A DNA stretch of 64,000 nucleotides, taken from assembly GCA_963753055.1 (NCBI GenBank), contig CAVWAP010000004.1, forward strand, positions 620,001-684,000, given 5' to 3'. Below the pieces are notes generated by a model. The model was not told the origin of the DNA. It saw only the letters and a list, made by a program, of their open reading frames with translations, and searched no databases. The position numbers and the translations under genes are program-made. The DNA is from JAUWGC01 sp963753055 (GTDB lineage Bacteria; Bacteroidota; Bacteroidia; Bacteroidales; B18-G4). Positions 1-8,656 of the stretch are shown piece by piece. Within the stretch, counting starts at the first letter, position 1. Every line of letters begins with the position of its first letter.

Positions 1-1
1 T

Positions 2-568
2 CTAAAAAAAGGATATGATCAATTAGGAGTCCGTGTTGTACCCCATGCAATAGCCAGGTATGGTTCTTATGTGGCTAAAGGTGTGATTATGATGCCATCA
101 TATATAAATATCGGTGCTTATGTGGATACAGGGACCATGGTTGATACCTGGGCAACAGTTGGATCCTGTGCACAGATCGGGAAATCAGTACACCTGAGTG
201 GTGGTGTAGGTATTGGCGGTGTGCTTGAACCGGTACAGGCAGCTCCGGTAATCATTGAAGATAACTGTTTTATAGGTTCACGATGCATCATTGTTGAAGG
301 GGCCAGGATCGAAGAAGAAGCCGTGCTGGGTGCTAATGTTGTGATTACCAAATCAACAAAAATCATTGACGTCACAGAGGATAAACCGAGAACCTTCCAG
401 GGAATTGTTCCACCCAGGTCAGTCGTAATCCCGGGGTCCTACACGAAATCATTTCCTGCTGGCAATTACCAGGTGCCATGTGCACTGATTATAGGGCAAA
501 GGAAAAAGTCAACTGACCTGAAGACTTCCCTGAATGATGCTTTACGGGAATACGATTTGCCGGTATAA
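2..568 (+). CDS. dapD: DapD, tetrahydrodipicolinate N-succinyltransferase (5' truncated)
   Basis: This enzyme transfers a succinyl group from succinyl-CoA to tetrahydrodipicolinate in the succinylase branch of diaminopimelate and lysine synthesis in the cytoplasm. The frame is open from the first bases, so the window edge cuts off the N-terminus. The family is about 270 residues and 188 are visible, so some 80 residues are missing. The visible part is the left-handed beta-helix of hexapeptide repeats, with the very conserved stretches GAYVDTGTMVDTWATVGS and LSGGVGIGGVLEP. A GTG at position 71 is not the start, because the codons before it (VVPHAIARYGSYV) still match the family. The stop overlaps the next start by one base (568), which suggests cotranscription with the glycosyltransferase. 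Confidence 0.95.
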   Translation, partial: LKKGYDQLGVRVVPHAIARYGSYVAKGVIMMPSYINIGAYVDTGTMVDTWATVGSCAQIGKSVHLSGGVGIGGVLEPVQAAPVIIEDNCFIGSRCIIVEGARIEEEAVLGANVVITKSTKIIDVTEDKPRTFQGIVPPRSVVIPGSYTKSFPAGNYQVPCALIIGQRKKSTDLKTSLNDALREYDLPV

Positions 569-1554
569 TGAAAAGTTTCCTCATCATACAAACAGCTTCT
601 ATCGGGGATGTTGTCCTGGCAAGCTCTCTCATTGAGAAACTGCACCAGCACTATCCGGAAGCACAAATAGATTTTCTCTTGAAAAAAGGAGTAGAGAGAT
701 TATTTAAGGACCATCCCCTGATAAATCGCCTCTATGTATGGGATAAATCCCAAAAGAAATACAAAAGTCTTAAGGAGATAATTGGTCTGATCCGCAAGGA
801 GCATTATGATTGCGTAGTTAACGCACAAAGGTTTGCAAGCACAGGCTTAATTACTGTCTTCTCTGCTGCTAAATGCAAGGTTGGATTCTCAAAAAATCCC
901 TTTAGCCCGCTGTTTACAAAAAGGATCAAACATACAATAAAGAAGCATAACAGGCATGAGGTTGAACGAAATCATGAGCTGATCAAGCATATTACTGATG
1001 ATGAACCAGGCCATGTCAAATTATATCCATCCCCCAGAGACTTTGCATTTACTTCTCAGTACAAAACGAACAAGTATATCACTATTGCCCCGGCATCTTT
1101 ATGGTTTACCAAACAGTACCCGGAAACAAAGTGGGTAGAATTTGTTGCAGATATTGATCCATCATTGTATATTTACTTCCTTGGTTCAGGGCAGGATAGA
1201 TCCTTGTGTGATTCTATCATTCAAGGGGCTCATCACCCTAATTGTCTTAACCTTGCAGGGAAGTTATCATTTTTGGAAACTGCTGCTTTGGTGAAAGATG
1301 CAGGTATGAATTTTGTAAATGATTCGGCTCCGTTACATATTGCGTCTGCCATGAATGCACCTGTAACAGCTATATTTTGCTCTACCATACCTGAATTTGG
1401 CTTCGGTCCATTATCTGATGATGCTGAGATCATTGAGACAACCAAGAAGTTAGACTGTAAGCCTTGTGGACTGCATGGCTGGGACCAATGCCCGAAAAAG
1501 CATTTTGAATGTGCAACAACTATTGACACAAACAAACTATTGAAGCGAACTTAG
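568..1554 (+). CDS. Glycosyltransferase family 9 (heptosyltransferase-like)
   Basis: This is a cytoplasmic-face GT-B glycosyltransferase of the ADP-heptose:LPS heptosyltransferase family, likely adding a sugar to the lipopolysaccharide core. The first domain opens with the typical IIQTASIGDVVLASSLI segment. The second carries the nucleotide-sugar signature VNDSAPLHIASAMNAPVTAIF near residues 250-270, followed by a Cys-rich end (CKPCGLHGWDQCP). At 328 residues the length is normal for the family. The gene overlaps dapD by one base and is followed 3 bases later by tsaC, so the four genes from dapD to the nitrilase-fold hydrolase look like one transcript. The family is clear. The exact sugar and acceptor cannot be read from the sequence. 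Confidence 0.88.
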   Translation: MKSFLIIQTASIGDVVLASSLIEKLHQHYPEAQIDFLLKKGVERLFKDHPLINRLYVWDKSQKKYKSLKEIIGLIRKEHYDCVVNAQRFASTGLITVFSAAKCKVGFSKNPFSPLFTKRIKHTIKKHNRHEVERNHELIKHITDDEPGHVKLYPSPRDFAFTSQYKTNKYITIAPASLWFTKQYPETKWVEFVADIDPSLYIYFLGSGQDRSLCDSIIQGAHHPNCLNLAGKLSFLETAALVKDAGMNFVNDSAPLHIASAMNAPVTAIFCSTIPEFGFGPLSDDAEIIETTKKLDCKPCGLHGWDQCPKKHFECATTIDTNKLLKRT

Positions 1555-1557
1555 AAG

Positions 1558-2121
1558 ATGGAACAAGTTGTCAAAGAAGCAGTTAATTACTTAAAAAAAG
1601 GGAAAACCATTCTGTACCCTACAGATACAATATGGGGTATAGGTTGTGATGCTACCAATTTTCAGGCTGTGGAAAAGGTTTTTAAAATTAAGCGCAGAAG
1701 GGAGCATAAAAGCCTGATTATACTTGTGGATTCATTTGACAGAATCCAGAATTATGTGGATAAAGTGCCTGAAATAACCAGGGATCTCATTGAAAGCATG
1801 AATACACCACTGACTATAATCTTCCCTAAGGCCAAGAATCTTGCAAAAAATGTTGTTGGGTCTGATGGTAGCATTGCAATCAGAGTGACCATGGATGATT
1901 TCTGTAAAAAAGTGATATCGGGATTTGGTAAGCCAATTGTATCGACATCTGCTAATATTTCCGGTCACACAAATCCGATCGTCTTTGGCAAGATCAGCAA
2001 GCAAATAATCGATAATGTGGATTATGTCGTTACCTATCATAAAGATGAGTTGCTGAAAACCAAGGCATCAAGGATTATAAAACTTGAGGACAACGGGGAG
2101 TTTAAAGTGATCAGGGAATAA
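1558..2121 (+). CDS. tsaC: L-threonylcarbamoyladenylate synthase (Sua5/YrdC/YwlC family)
   Basis: This enzyme makes threonylcarbamoyl-AMP from threonine, bicarbonate and ATP, the first step of the t6A37 modification of ANN-decoding tRNAs. The 187-residue protein is the YrdC domain alone, close to the roughly 190 residues of E. coli TsaC and without the extra C-terminal Sua5 domain. The N-terminal LYPTDTIWGIGCDA, the basic KIKRRREHKSL segment and the STSANISG motif near residue 130 all form the known nucleotide and substrate cleft. The stop codon shares its last base with the next ATG (2121). Assignment to the family is secure. A small chance remains that it is a YrdC paralogue with another role. 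Confidence 0.92.
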   Translation: MEQVVKEAVNYLKKGKTILYPTDTIWGIGCDATNFQAVEKVFKIKRRREHKSLIILVDSFDRIQNYVDKVPEITRDLIESMNTPLTIIFPKAKNLAKNVVGSDGSIAIRVTMDDFCKKVISGFGKPIVSTSANISGHTNPIVFGKISKQIIDNVDYVVTYHKDELLKTKASRIIKLEDNGEFKVIRE

Positions 2122-2918
2122 TGAATCAGATCAAAGCAGGTTTCATACAATTTGCCCCTTTGTTGGGTGATCCCGGGAAAACCCTTGATAAAGTCGTACA
2201 ATTAATGACAAATGTTCAGGATGCCGACCTGGTGGTGCTTCCTGAACTGGCAAATTCAGGCTATAATTTTACTTCTTCCAAACAAGCGTTTGATCTTTCT
2301 GAACCACTTGATAAGAGCGCATTTGTAGATTACCTCGTATCCTTTGCTAAATCTTTTAACCTTCACATCGTCACAGGATTTAATGAGAGAGAAGGATCAG
2401 ACCTTTTTAATTCATCTTTGTTGATTTCACCTTCAGGAATAATGGGGAAATACAGGAAGATACATCTGTTTATGAATGAGAAATCCTTCTTTAAACCCGG
2501 GAACCTGGGATTGCCTGTATATGACGTGGGATTTGGAAAACTGGGCATGCAAATCTGCTTTGATTACATCTTTCCTGAAACATGGAGGATCCTGGGCCTT
2601 AAAGGAGCCGACATTGTCTGCCATCCATCTAACCTTGTCACTCCCTATGCTCATAAAGTACTGCCTGCTCAAGCCCTGATGAACAGGTTCTATATTATTA
2701 CAGCTAACAGGATAGGTACTGAAAGAGATATTACTTTTTCAGGGAGATCCATAGTTGCTGATCCCGAAGGTGATATTATTGTTGAAGCCCCAAAAAATTC
2801 AGAAGCAGTAACCATGGTTGAAATTGACCTGGAAAAAGCCCGGAATAAGATGATAACTGCTAATAATCACGTTTTTAAAGACCGCTTTCCTGAACAGTAT
2901 AAAGACCTGGGTTGTTAA
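2121..2918 (+). CDS. Carbon-nitrogen hydrolase (nitrilase superfamily)
   Basis: This nitrilase-fold amidohydrolase of 265 residues cleaves a non-peptide C-N bond. The catalytic triad is visible: Glu42 in LPELANSGY, Lys113 in YRKIHLF and Cys146 in GMQICFDYIFPE. There is no signal peptide, so it is cytoplasmic. It follows tsaC with a one-base overlap and ends the upstream operon, with the next gene starting 90 bases on behind its own promoter. Candidate activities include an omega-amidase, a deaminated-glutathione amidase or an N-carbamoyl-type hydrolase. The sequence alone does not choose between them. Confidence 0.85.
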   Translation: MNQIKAGFIQFAPLLGDPGKTLDKVVQLMTNVQDADLVVLPELANSGYNFTSSKQAFDLSEPLDKSAFVDYLVSFAKSFNLHIVTGFNEREGSDLFNSSLLISPSGIMGKYRKIHLFMNEKSFFKPGNLGLPVYDVGFGKLGMQICFDYIFPETWRILGLKGADIVCHPSNLVTPYAHKVLPAQALMNRFYIITANRIGTERDITFSGRSIVADPEGDIIVEAPKNSEAVTMVEIDLEKARNKMITANNHVFKDRFPEQYKDLGC

Positions 2919-2959
2919 TTATCATTTATTTGGATTACTTCTAAAGAAGGAAACTTTTG

Positions 2960-2967
2960 TAGCTTTG
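2960..2967 (+). promoter_or_regulatory. -7 promoter box (TAGCTTTG) for the E1 gene
   Basis: It matches the Bacteroidota -7 consensus TAnnTTTG, 40 bases before the ATG at 3008, in the gap after the previous operon. It is a prediction from consensus only. Confidence 0.45.
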
Positions 2968-3007
2968 CAAAAAATTACTCCTGATCAATATTATAAATTG
3001 ATACATA

Positions 3008-5077
3008 ATGTATAGAAACAAGCGCTTAAAGGTAAGGCGGGAAGATAAAGTTTACCAGCTTAAGAAGACCGATAAAGAACTTCTATCCAACTGGTACTAT
3101 TTGATGACCCTGGGTAGACAGTTGGATAACAAAGCTCCAAATTACTTAAAACAGGCATTGGGCTGGTCGTACCATGCACCATATGCCGGCCATGACGGGA
3201 TACAGCTTGCTATTGGACAGGTATTTGACCGAAAGACCGACCATCTGTTTCCATATTATAGAGACATGCTGACAGTGATTTCTGCCGGATTAACAGCAGA
3301 AGAGATAATACTTAATGGCTTGTCGAAAAAAGATGATATCGCTGGTGGCGGGCGTCATATGTCAAACCATTTTGCTAAACCAGCATGGAATATTCATAAT
3401 GTATCTTCCTGTACAGGTAATCATACATTACATGCCGTCGGAGTTGCACGTGCCATGAAATACTATGGTTCAGAAGGGGTTGCAATCTCCTCTCAAGGAG
3501 AATCTTCAACATCTGAAGGGTATGTTTATGAAGCCATTAATGGTGCTACTAATGAAAAGCTTCCAGTGATTTTTGTCTTTCAGGATAATGGCTATGGCAT
3601 TTCTGTTCCCAAGGCAGATCAGACAGCAAATCCAAGGGCTGCCACAAATTTTGAAGGCTTTAAGAATTTGGAGATCATTTATTGTAACGGCCTTGATGTT
3701 TTTAACTCCATGAATGCCATGACATTAGCTAAGAAATGGGTTAAGGAGGAAGGTAAACCTGTGATTGTGCATGCTAATTGTGTAAGGATTGGTTCTCATT
3801 CAAACTCTGACAGGCACGAATTGTACAGGGATATGAATGAGTTACTCGAAGTAAAAGGACTGGACCCAATACAGAAATTCAGGAGCCGCCTGGTATACAA
3901 TAGTATACTTTCAGATGAGGAGCTTGGTGCTTTAGACAGCAAAGCCAAAAAAGTTATCTCTGCTGCTCATAAAAAGGTGATCAGCATGCCTGACCCGGAT
4001 CCTGCATCAATTTTTGATTTTGTTATTCCCGAGCCCTACGTTTCAGAGAAATATCCTGATGGTTTACCAGATGGGTCCGGTGCTAAAATGAAACTTATTG
4101 AAGCGTTGAATGAGACTCTTAAAGAAGAATTCCGAAAAAACCCCGACACCTTCATCTGGGGTCAGGATATTGCCTATAAAGAAAAAGGCGGAATCTTTAA
4201 TGTGACCAAGGGGATGCAGCAGGAATTTGGCCACAAAAGAGTATTTAATGCCCCAATTGCTGAAGATTTTATTGTCGGTACTGCCAATGGCATGAGCCGT
4301 TACAATGATAAAATCAGGGTGGTGATAGAAGGAGCAGAATTTGCAGATTATTTCTGGCCGGCCATGGAGCAATTGATCGAACTAACACATGATTACTGGA
4401 GATCTAACGGCCAATTTTCTGCAAATGTGACTATTCGACTGGCATCCGGCGGATATATAGGAGGAGGATTGTACCATTCACAAACTATTGAGGCTGTATT
4501 TACATCCTTGCCTGGTATACGTGTAGCTTACCCATCATATGCTGATGATGCAGCAGGATTGCTCAGGACGAGTATCAGGTCTAAAGGACCGACCATGTTC
4601 CTGGAACCTAAAGCATTATATAATGATCCTGTAGCTGAAGCCTCCGTTCCTGAAGGATTTGAAGTGCCATTTGGGAAAGCAAGGATTCGTAGAGAGGGTG
4701 ATGATCTCACTATCATTACCTATGGGAATACGACACCGATGTGTGTTAAGGTAGCGGATCAAATATCAAAGGAATTGAATAAGGAAATAGAGGTAATTGA
4801 CCTCAGATCACTTGTTCCGCTTGATAAGGAAGCCATCCTGGAATCTGTAAAACGTACAAATAAGGCCCTGGTCGTTCATGAAGATAAGGTGTTTGCAGGG
4901 TTTGGTGGAGAGCTTGTAGCACTTATCATGGATGAAGCATTTGAATACCTTGATGCACCAGTTAAGCGTATCGGATCAACATTCACGCCAGTTGGCTTTA
5001 ACCGTATCCTGGAAAAAGCAATCCTCCCAGACCTGGACAAGATTAAAACAGCTGCCAGCGGATTACTGGGATATTGA
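3008..5077 (+). CDS. 2-oxoacid dehydrogenase E1, fused alpha and beta subunits
   Basis: This is a thiamine-diphosphate-dependent decarboxylase, the E1 of a branched-chain 2-oxoacid or pyruvate-type dehydrogenase complex, with the alpha (about residues 1-330) and beta (about 355-689) subunits in one chain. Such fusions are known in Bacteroidota. The beta half is conventional (IWGQDIAYKEKGGIF, NAPIAEDFIVGTANGMS, VVHEDKVFAGFGGE). The alpha half is unusual. The metal/ThDP motif normally written GDG...N reads QGESSTSEG at residues 163-171 with Asn194 thirty residues on, so Glu165 replaces the usual Asp. The conserved segment before it lacks its usual proline (GNHTLHAVG). No E2 or E3 gene is nearby. 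Branched-chain oxoacid use is the likeliest guess. Confidence 0.85.
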   Translation: MYRNKRLKVRREDKVYQLKKTDKELLSNWYYLMTLGRQLDNKAPNYLKQALGWSYHAPYAGHDGIQLAIGQVFDRKTDHLFPYYRDMLTVISAGLTAEEIILNGLSKKDDIAGGGRHMSNHFAKPAWNIHNVSSCTGNHTLHAVGVARAMKYYGSEGVAISSQGESSTSEGYVYEAINGATNEKLPVIFVFQDNGYGISVPKADQTANPRAATNFEGFKNLEIIYCNGLDVFNSMNAMTLAKKWVKEEGKPVIVHANCVRIGSHSNSDRHELYRDMNELLEVKGLDPIQKFRSRLVYNSILSDEELGALDSKAKKVISAAHKKVISMPDPDPASIFDFVIPEPYVSEKYPDGLPDGSGAKMKLIEALNETLKEEFRKNPDTFIWGQDIAYKEKGGIFNVTKGMQQEFGHKRVFNAPIAEDFIVGTANGMSRYNDKIRVVIEGAEFADYFWPAMEQLIELTHDYWRSNGQFSANVTIRLASGGYIGGGLYHSQTIEAVFTSLPGIRVAYPSYADDAAGLLRTSIRSKGPTMFLEPKALYNDPVAEASVPEGFEVPFGKARIRREGDDLTIITYGNTTPMCVKVADQISKELNKEIEVIDLRSLVPLDKEAILESVKRTNKALVVHEDKVFAGFGGELVALIMDEAFEYLDAPVKRIGSTFTPVGFNRILEKAILPDLDKIKTAASGLLGY

Positions 5078-5136
5078 TTTAACATAATTTAACAGAAATG
5101 TCAGCACCAGAGGCAATAAGACGGAGCTATTTATCG

Positions 5137-5144
5137 TAATTTTG
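5137..5144 (+). promoter_or_regulatory. -7 promoter box (TAATTTTG) for the S41 peptidase gene
   Basis: It is a perfect TAnnTTTG match, 19 bases before the ATG at 5164, in the 86-base gap after the E1 gene. Confidence 0.5.
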
Positions 5145-5163
5145 GTGAGATATTATTAATACT

Positions 5164-6810
5164 ATGAATTTGATAATCATGAATAAATCTAAAAAACACT
5201 ACATAACACGGGTAATAATAATTATTGGATTATTTGCCTTTCTCACGTCTAATGCACTATTTGCCCAGGACCCGGACACCAGGAAAAATATTCAAAAACT
5301 AGCATCAGTGATACAGATCATTGACTATGCTTATGTTGATTCAGTCGACCTGAATGACCTGGTCGAAAATTCTATCATCAGTACCTTGAAGGAGCTGGAC
5401 CCGCATTCAACCTATATTAGTAAAAAGGAACTTGACAGGACCAAGGAGAGGCTTGAAGGTAGCTTTGACGGCATAGGCATTTCTTTCCAGATATTTCAGG
5501 ATACAATTATGGTAATCTCTGCGATTTCGGGAGGACCATCAGAAAGACTCGGAATCATGTCGGGAGACAAGATAATTGAAATAGATGGTAAAAAAGCTTT
5601 TGGTGAAGAGATTGATAATAAGTTCGTGATGGACCATCTGCGTGGAAAGAAGGGGACTTCAGTAGATGTCAGTATATTCAGAAGGGGTAATCCAGCCTTG
5701 ATAGATTTTACCATTATCAGGGATAAGATACCAGTTACCAGTATTGATGCACATTATATGATCACTCCGGAGATTGGGTTCATCAAGCTTGATCGCTTCC
5801 AGAAAACCAGCAAGGCAGAATTTAATGAATCCCTGGAGAATTTGAAACAACAAGGTATGACCAAGCTTATAATTGATCTGCGTGGTAATGCCGGTGGTTT
5901 CCTTGGATCAGCAGTTGATCTGGCTGATGAGTTTTTAGATGAAAACAAAACTATTGTGTACACTGAAGGATTAAAAAGCCCCAGGGAAAATTACAAATCG
6001 ACCTCAATAGGTCTTTTTGAAGAAGGGGACCTGATCGTCCTGATTGATGAGGGATCAGCCTCAGCCAGTGAAATTGTTGCCGGTGCTGTTCAGGATTGGG
6101 ACAGGGGCCTTATTCTTGGCAGAAGATCATTCGGCAAGGGTTTGGTTCAAAGGCCTTATCCTCTGATTGATGGTTCCGTGATACGCTTAACTACCGCTCG
6201 CTATTACACTCCTTCAGGAAGGTGCATACAGCGTGCTTATGACGAGGGACGTGATGCTTATTATAAGGATCTGGCAGACAGATGGGAGAGAGGCGAGATG
6301 CTTTCAGTCGACAGCATTCATTTACCTGATTCATTGAAATACCAGACCAATAACCATCGAATTGTCTATGGTGGAGGTGGTATAATGCCTGATATCTTTA
6401 TCCCTTATGATTCAACCTGGATTTCAGACTATTATGTTGACCTGCGGAAGAAAGGTGTTTTGAATAAGTTTACCTTGGAATATGTTGATGATAACAGGAC
6501 TGCTCTCAGCAAAGATTATCCTGATTTTGAATCCTATAAGAAAAACTTTGATCCTGATGATGAATTCATGCAACTGTTCATTGATTATGGGGAGAACGAG
6601 GGCGTTGAATTTGTTGAGGAAGATTATGAAGCCAGTAAGAATGTACTGACTAATCAGGTTAAAGGATGGATCGCACGTAACTTATGGGATATCAACGAGT
6701 CATACCAGGTTTATTCAGAGATTGATTTTACATTGCAGGAGGCAGTTAAGATCCTGGAAGACGGATCTAAGTTTGTCGAAATGAAAATTAATGGTGACCA
6801 GAAGCATTAA
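5164..6810 (+). CDS. S41 family C-terminal processing peptidase
   Basis: This is a secreted serine protease of the CtpA/Prc family acting in the periplasm. The N-terminus has a signal peptide: basic residues, a hydrophobic run near residues 17-33, then an ALFAQ cleavage region. A PDZ domain covers about residues 95-175 (GIGISFQIF, GGPSERLGIMSGDKI). The protease core holds the Ser/Lys dyad, with Ser in GSASASE (residues 297-303) and Lys325 in FGKG. The 548-residue chain has a C-terminal extension of about 150 residues, common in Bacteroidota members. An alternative ATG lies five codons in (5179). The gene is monocistronic, with its own promoter box. Substrates are unknown. Confidence 0.92.
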   Translation: MNLIIMNKSKKHYITRVIIIIGLFAFLTSNALFAQDPDTRKNIQKLASVIQIIDYAYVDSVDLNDLVENSIISTLKELDPHSTYISKKELDRTKERLEGSFDGIGISFQIFQDTIMVISAISGGPSERLGIMSGDKIIEIDGKKAFGEEIDNKFVMDHLRGKKGTSVDVSIFRRGNPALIDFTIIRDKIPVTSIDAHYMITPEIGFIKLDRFQKTSKAEFNESLENLKQQGMTKLIIDLRGNAGGFLGSAVDLADEFLDENKTIVYTEGLKSPRENYKSTSIGLFEEGDLIVLIDEGSASASEIVAGAVQDWDRGLILGRRSFGKGLVQRPYPLIDGSVIRLTTARYYTPSGRCIQRAYDEGRDAYYKDLADRWERGEMLSVDSIHLPDSLKYQTNNHRIVYGGGGIMPDIFIPYDSTWISDYYVDLRKKGVLNKFTLEYVDDNRTALSKDYPDFESYKKNFDPDDEFMQLFIDYGENEGVEFVEEDYEASKNVLTNQVKGWIARNLWDINESYQVYSEIDFTLQEAVKILEDGSKFVEMKINGDQKH

Positions 6811-6824
6811 TGTAAATAATTCCA

Positions 6825-6832
6825 TAAATTTG
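6825..6832 (+). promoter_or_regulatory. -7 promoter box (TAAATTTG) for the DHOD-like gene
   Basis: It matches TAnnTTTG, 37 bases before the ATG at 6870 and just after the S41 peptidase stop. Confidence 0.5.
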
Positions 6833-6869
6833 TCACTTCCTTATTAAAGATTAACCAGATTTCAACGGT

Positions 6870-7856
6870 ATGGCAAATTTATCAACTAATTACATGGGGT
6901 TAAACCTTTCTAATCCCATTATTGTAGGTAGTTCCGGACTTACAAATTCCATTGAGAATATTAAAGAAATTGAGCAAAATGGTGCTGCTGCTGTAGTGCT
7001 GAAATCTCTATTCGAAGAACAGATCAATTTCCAGATCAGCAAAACCATGAGCCAGACAGAGGATAACTTCTCATATCCTGAGGCCATGGATTATATCAGC
7101 AACTATACAAAACAAAATGATGTTGATCAATACCTTAAGTTGATCAGGGATTGCAAGGAACAGGTTTCTATTCCTGTAATCGCTAGTATTAACTGTGTAT
7201 CTTCACATGAATGGACAAGTTTTGCTAAGAAAATACAGGATGCCGGTGCGGATGCATTAGAGCTGAACATATTCATTCTGCCATCTGATCCTAAAAGGAA
7301 TGGTGCACAGAATGAAGAGGTCTACTTCGATATTGTTGATAAGGTTAAAAAGCAAATTACCATTCCGCTTGCCATTAAAATCAGCCATTACTTTAGTGGC
7401 TTCGCAAATACAGCTTTGAAGCTATCATGGACTGGCATATCCGGCATGGTGTTATTCAACAGGTTTTTCTCACCAGATATTGATATTGATAAACTTAAGA
7501 TTACATCAACCAATGTTTTCAGCACACCGGACGAGCTAGCCATGCCATTGCGCTGGGTTGCTATGCTGTCGACTAAATTACATTGTGACATTGCTGCTTC
7601 CACAGGTATCCACGATGGGGCGGCTGTCGTGAAGCAGTTGCTCGCAGGCGCGAAAGCAGTTCAAATCAGTTCAGTATTGTATAAAAAAGGCTTTGGCCAA
7701 ATTAAGACCATGCTTGATGAACTCACTCAGTGGATGGATTCTAAAGGATTTGATAAAATTCAGGATTTTGAAGGCAAGATGAGCATCAAGGAAGTGGAAA
7801 ACCCCGCGGCCTTTGAGCGGGTTCAGTTTATGAAGCATTTTGCAGGGATAGAATAG
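6870..7856 (+). CDS. Dihydroorotate dehydrogenase-like FMN enzyme
   Basis: This is a 328-residue FMN-binding TIM barrel of the dihydroorotate/dihydropyrimidine dehydrogenase superfamily. The N-terminal MGLNLSNPIIVGSSGLTNS strand-loop, the SINCVSSHEW and ALELNIFILPSD segments and the C-terminal phosphate-binding region (AASTGIHDGAAVVKQLLAGAKAVQISS) are all present. There are no Fe-S ligands and no membrane anchor, so it is a soluble cytoplasmic enzyme. It is not next to other pyrimidine genes. In Bacteroidota such proteins occur beside a separate canonical PyrD, so the true substrate is open. A strong hairpin follows directly downstream. Confidence 0.85.
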   Translation: MANLSTNYMGLNLSNPIIVGSSGLTNSIENIKEIEQNGAAAVVLKSLFEEQINFQISKTMSQTEDNFSYPEAMDYISNYTKQNDVDQYLKLIRDCKEQVSIPVIASINCVSSHEWTSFAKKIQDAGADALELNIFILPSDPKRNGAQNEEVYFDIVDKVKKQITIPLAIKISHYFSGFANTALKLSWTGISGMVLFNRFFSPDIDIDKLKITSTNVFSTPDELAMPLRWVAMLSTKLHCDIAASTGIHDGAAVVKQLLAGAKAVQISSVLYKKGFGQIKTMLDELTQWMDSKGFDKIQDFEGKMSIKEVENPAAFERVQFMKHFAGIE

Positions 7857-7878
7857 AGGAAAGGAATATTATATTCAT

Positions 7879-7921
7879 AAAAAAAGGGATTCCATCCTAC
7901 GGGATGGAATCCCTTTTTTTT
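7879..7921 (+). repeat. REP-like palindrome upstream of the RAYT gene, also a likely bidirectional terminator
   Basis: The 12-bp perfect stem GGGATTCCATCC (7886-7897) pairs with GGATGGAATCCC (7902-7913) around a TACG loop. It is flanked by seven A on the left and eight T on the right, so it is a good intrinsic terminator for the DHOD-like gene. The same stem sequence recurs just after the neighbouring transposase gene (8587-8627), which marks it as a REP-like unit and not only a terminator. Confidence 0.85.
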
Positions 7922-7987
7922 GGAACAAACCTTTTCTCAGGGTATTAATATTTAGAACTACTATTAACTAATTTAATACTCTTAACC

Positions 7988-8569
7988 ATGCCTAGTAAAA
8001 AAGATAAAACACCAATTGAACCTGATCGAGTCTATCATATTTACAATCGGGGTATTGACAGAACAAAGATTTTTTATAATCATAATGATTATAAGTTCTT
8101 TATTATTAAGTATCAACAATATGTATCTCCTCATGTAAACACCTATGCATTTTGTCTTATACCGAATCATTTTCATATTTTATTTAGAACAAAGCCTGGT
8201 AGCCATTTAAACAAAATAGTCAGCGAACAACTAAGGCGATTCTTCATTGTTCATGCACAACGGATTAATATATTGAATAACCGGGATGGGAATTTGTTTT
8301 GCAAAAATTTTAAAAGGATTTTAGTGGATAAGGAAGATTATTTTAAAAGGTTAATCTTTTATATCCACCATAATCCAGTAAAGCATAAAGTTACAGAGAG
8401 TTATAAAGAGTATCCTTATAGTTCATATAATTTTTACTCCAAAGGGAATAATAATTTTATTGATTTTAATGGAACCCTATCAATTTTTGGGAGCATTCAG
8501 GATTTTAAAGATTATCATAACTATTTACATGAAGAGATCTATATTCAAAAATTAATTTTGGAGGATTAA
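7988..8569 (+). CDS. REP-associated tyrosine transposase (RAYT, TnpA_REP family)
   Basis: This is a single-copy-type Y1 transposase-like nuclease of the IS200/IS605 relatives that process REP hairpins. In 193 residues it shows the YHIYNRGIDR start, the HUH-type metal motif in IPNHFHILF (residues 58-66) and the C-terminal Tyr helix YIHHNPVKHK. It is flanked on each side by copies of the same palindrome, the arrangement called a REPtron. Base composition is clearly A/T-richer than the neighbours, with many Lys, Asn and Ile codons, which is compatible with separate ancestry. The reading frame is intact. It is usually thought to be domesticated and to spread REP units, with no terminal insertion-sequence ends here. 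Confidence 0.9.
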   Translation: MPSKKDKTPIEPDRVYHIYNRGIDRTKIFYNHNDYKFFIIKYQQYVSPHVNTYAFCLIPNHFHILFRTKPGSHLNKIVSEQLRRFFIVHAQRINILNNRDGNLFCKNFKRILVDKEDYFKRLIFYIHHNPVKHKVTESYKEYPYSSYNFYSKGNNNFIDFNGTLSIFGSIQDFKDYHNYLHEEIYIQKLILED

Positions 8570-8586
8570 AATATTTTATTTGAAAA

Positions 8587-8630
8587 GGATTCCATCCCTT
8601 AGGACTCCATCCCGTAGGATGGAATCCCTT
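8587..8630. repeat. REP-like composite palindrome downstream of the RAYT gene
   Basis: Three half-sites stand in a row: GGATTCCATCC (8587-8597), a one-base variant GGACTCCATCC (8602-8612) and the inverted copy GGATGGAATCC (8617-8627). The first pairs perfectly with the third, and the second pairs with one mismatch around a CGTA loop, so two alternative hairpins can form. The unit matches the palindrome upstream of the RAYT gene. It also lies 3' of the minus-strand alkene reductase gene and could serve as its terminator. Confidence 0.85.
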
Positions 8631-8656
8631 TACTAACTCTTTCTTCCTATTTCAAT

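Noticed and set aside
71..568. A GTG at 71 as the start of dapD
   Set aside because: Codons before it continue to match DapD proteins and the frame is open to the window edge, so the gene is truncated and does not start there.
7988..8569. The RAYT gene as a complete IS200/IS605 insertion sequence
   Set aside because: There is no TnpB gene, and the flanks are REP-type palindromes and not insertion-sequence ends.
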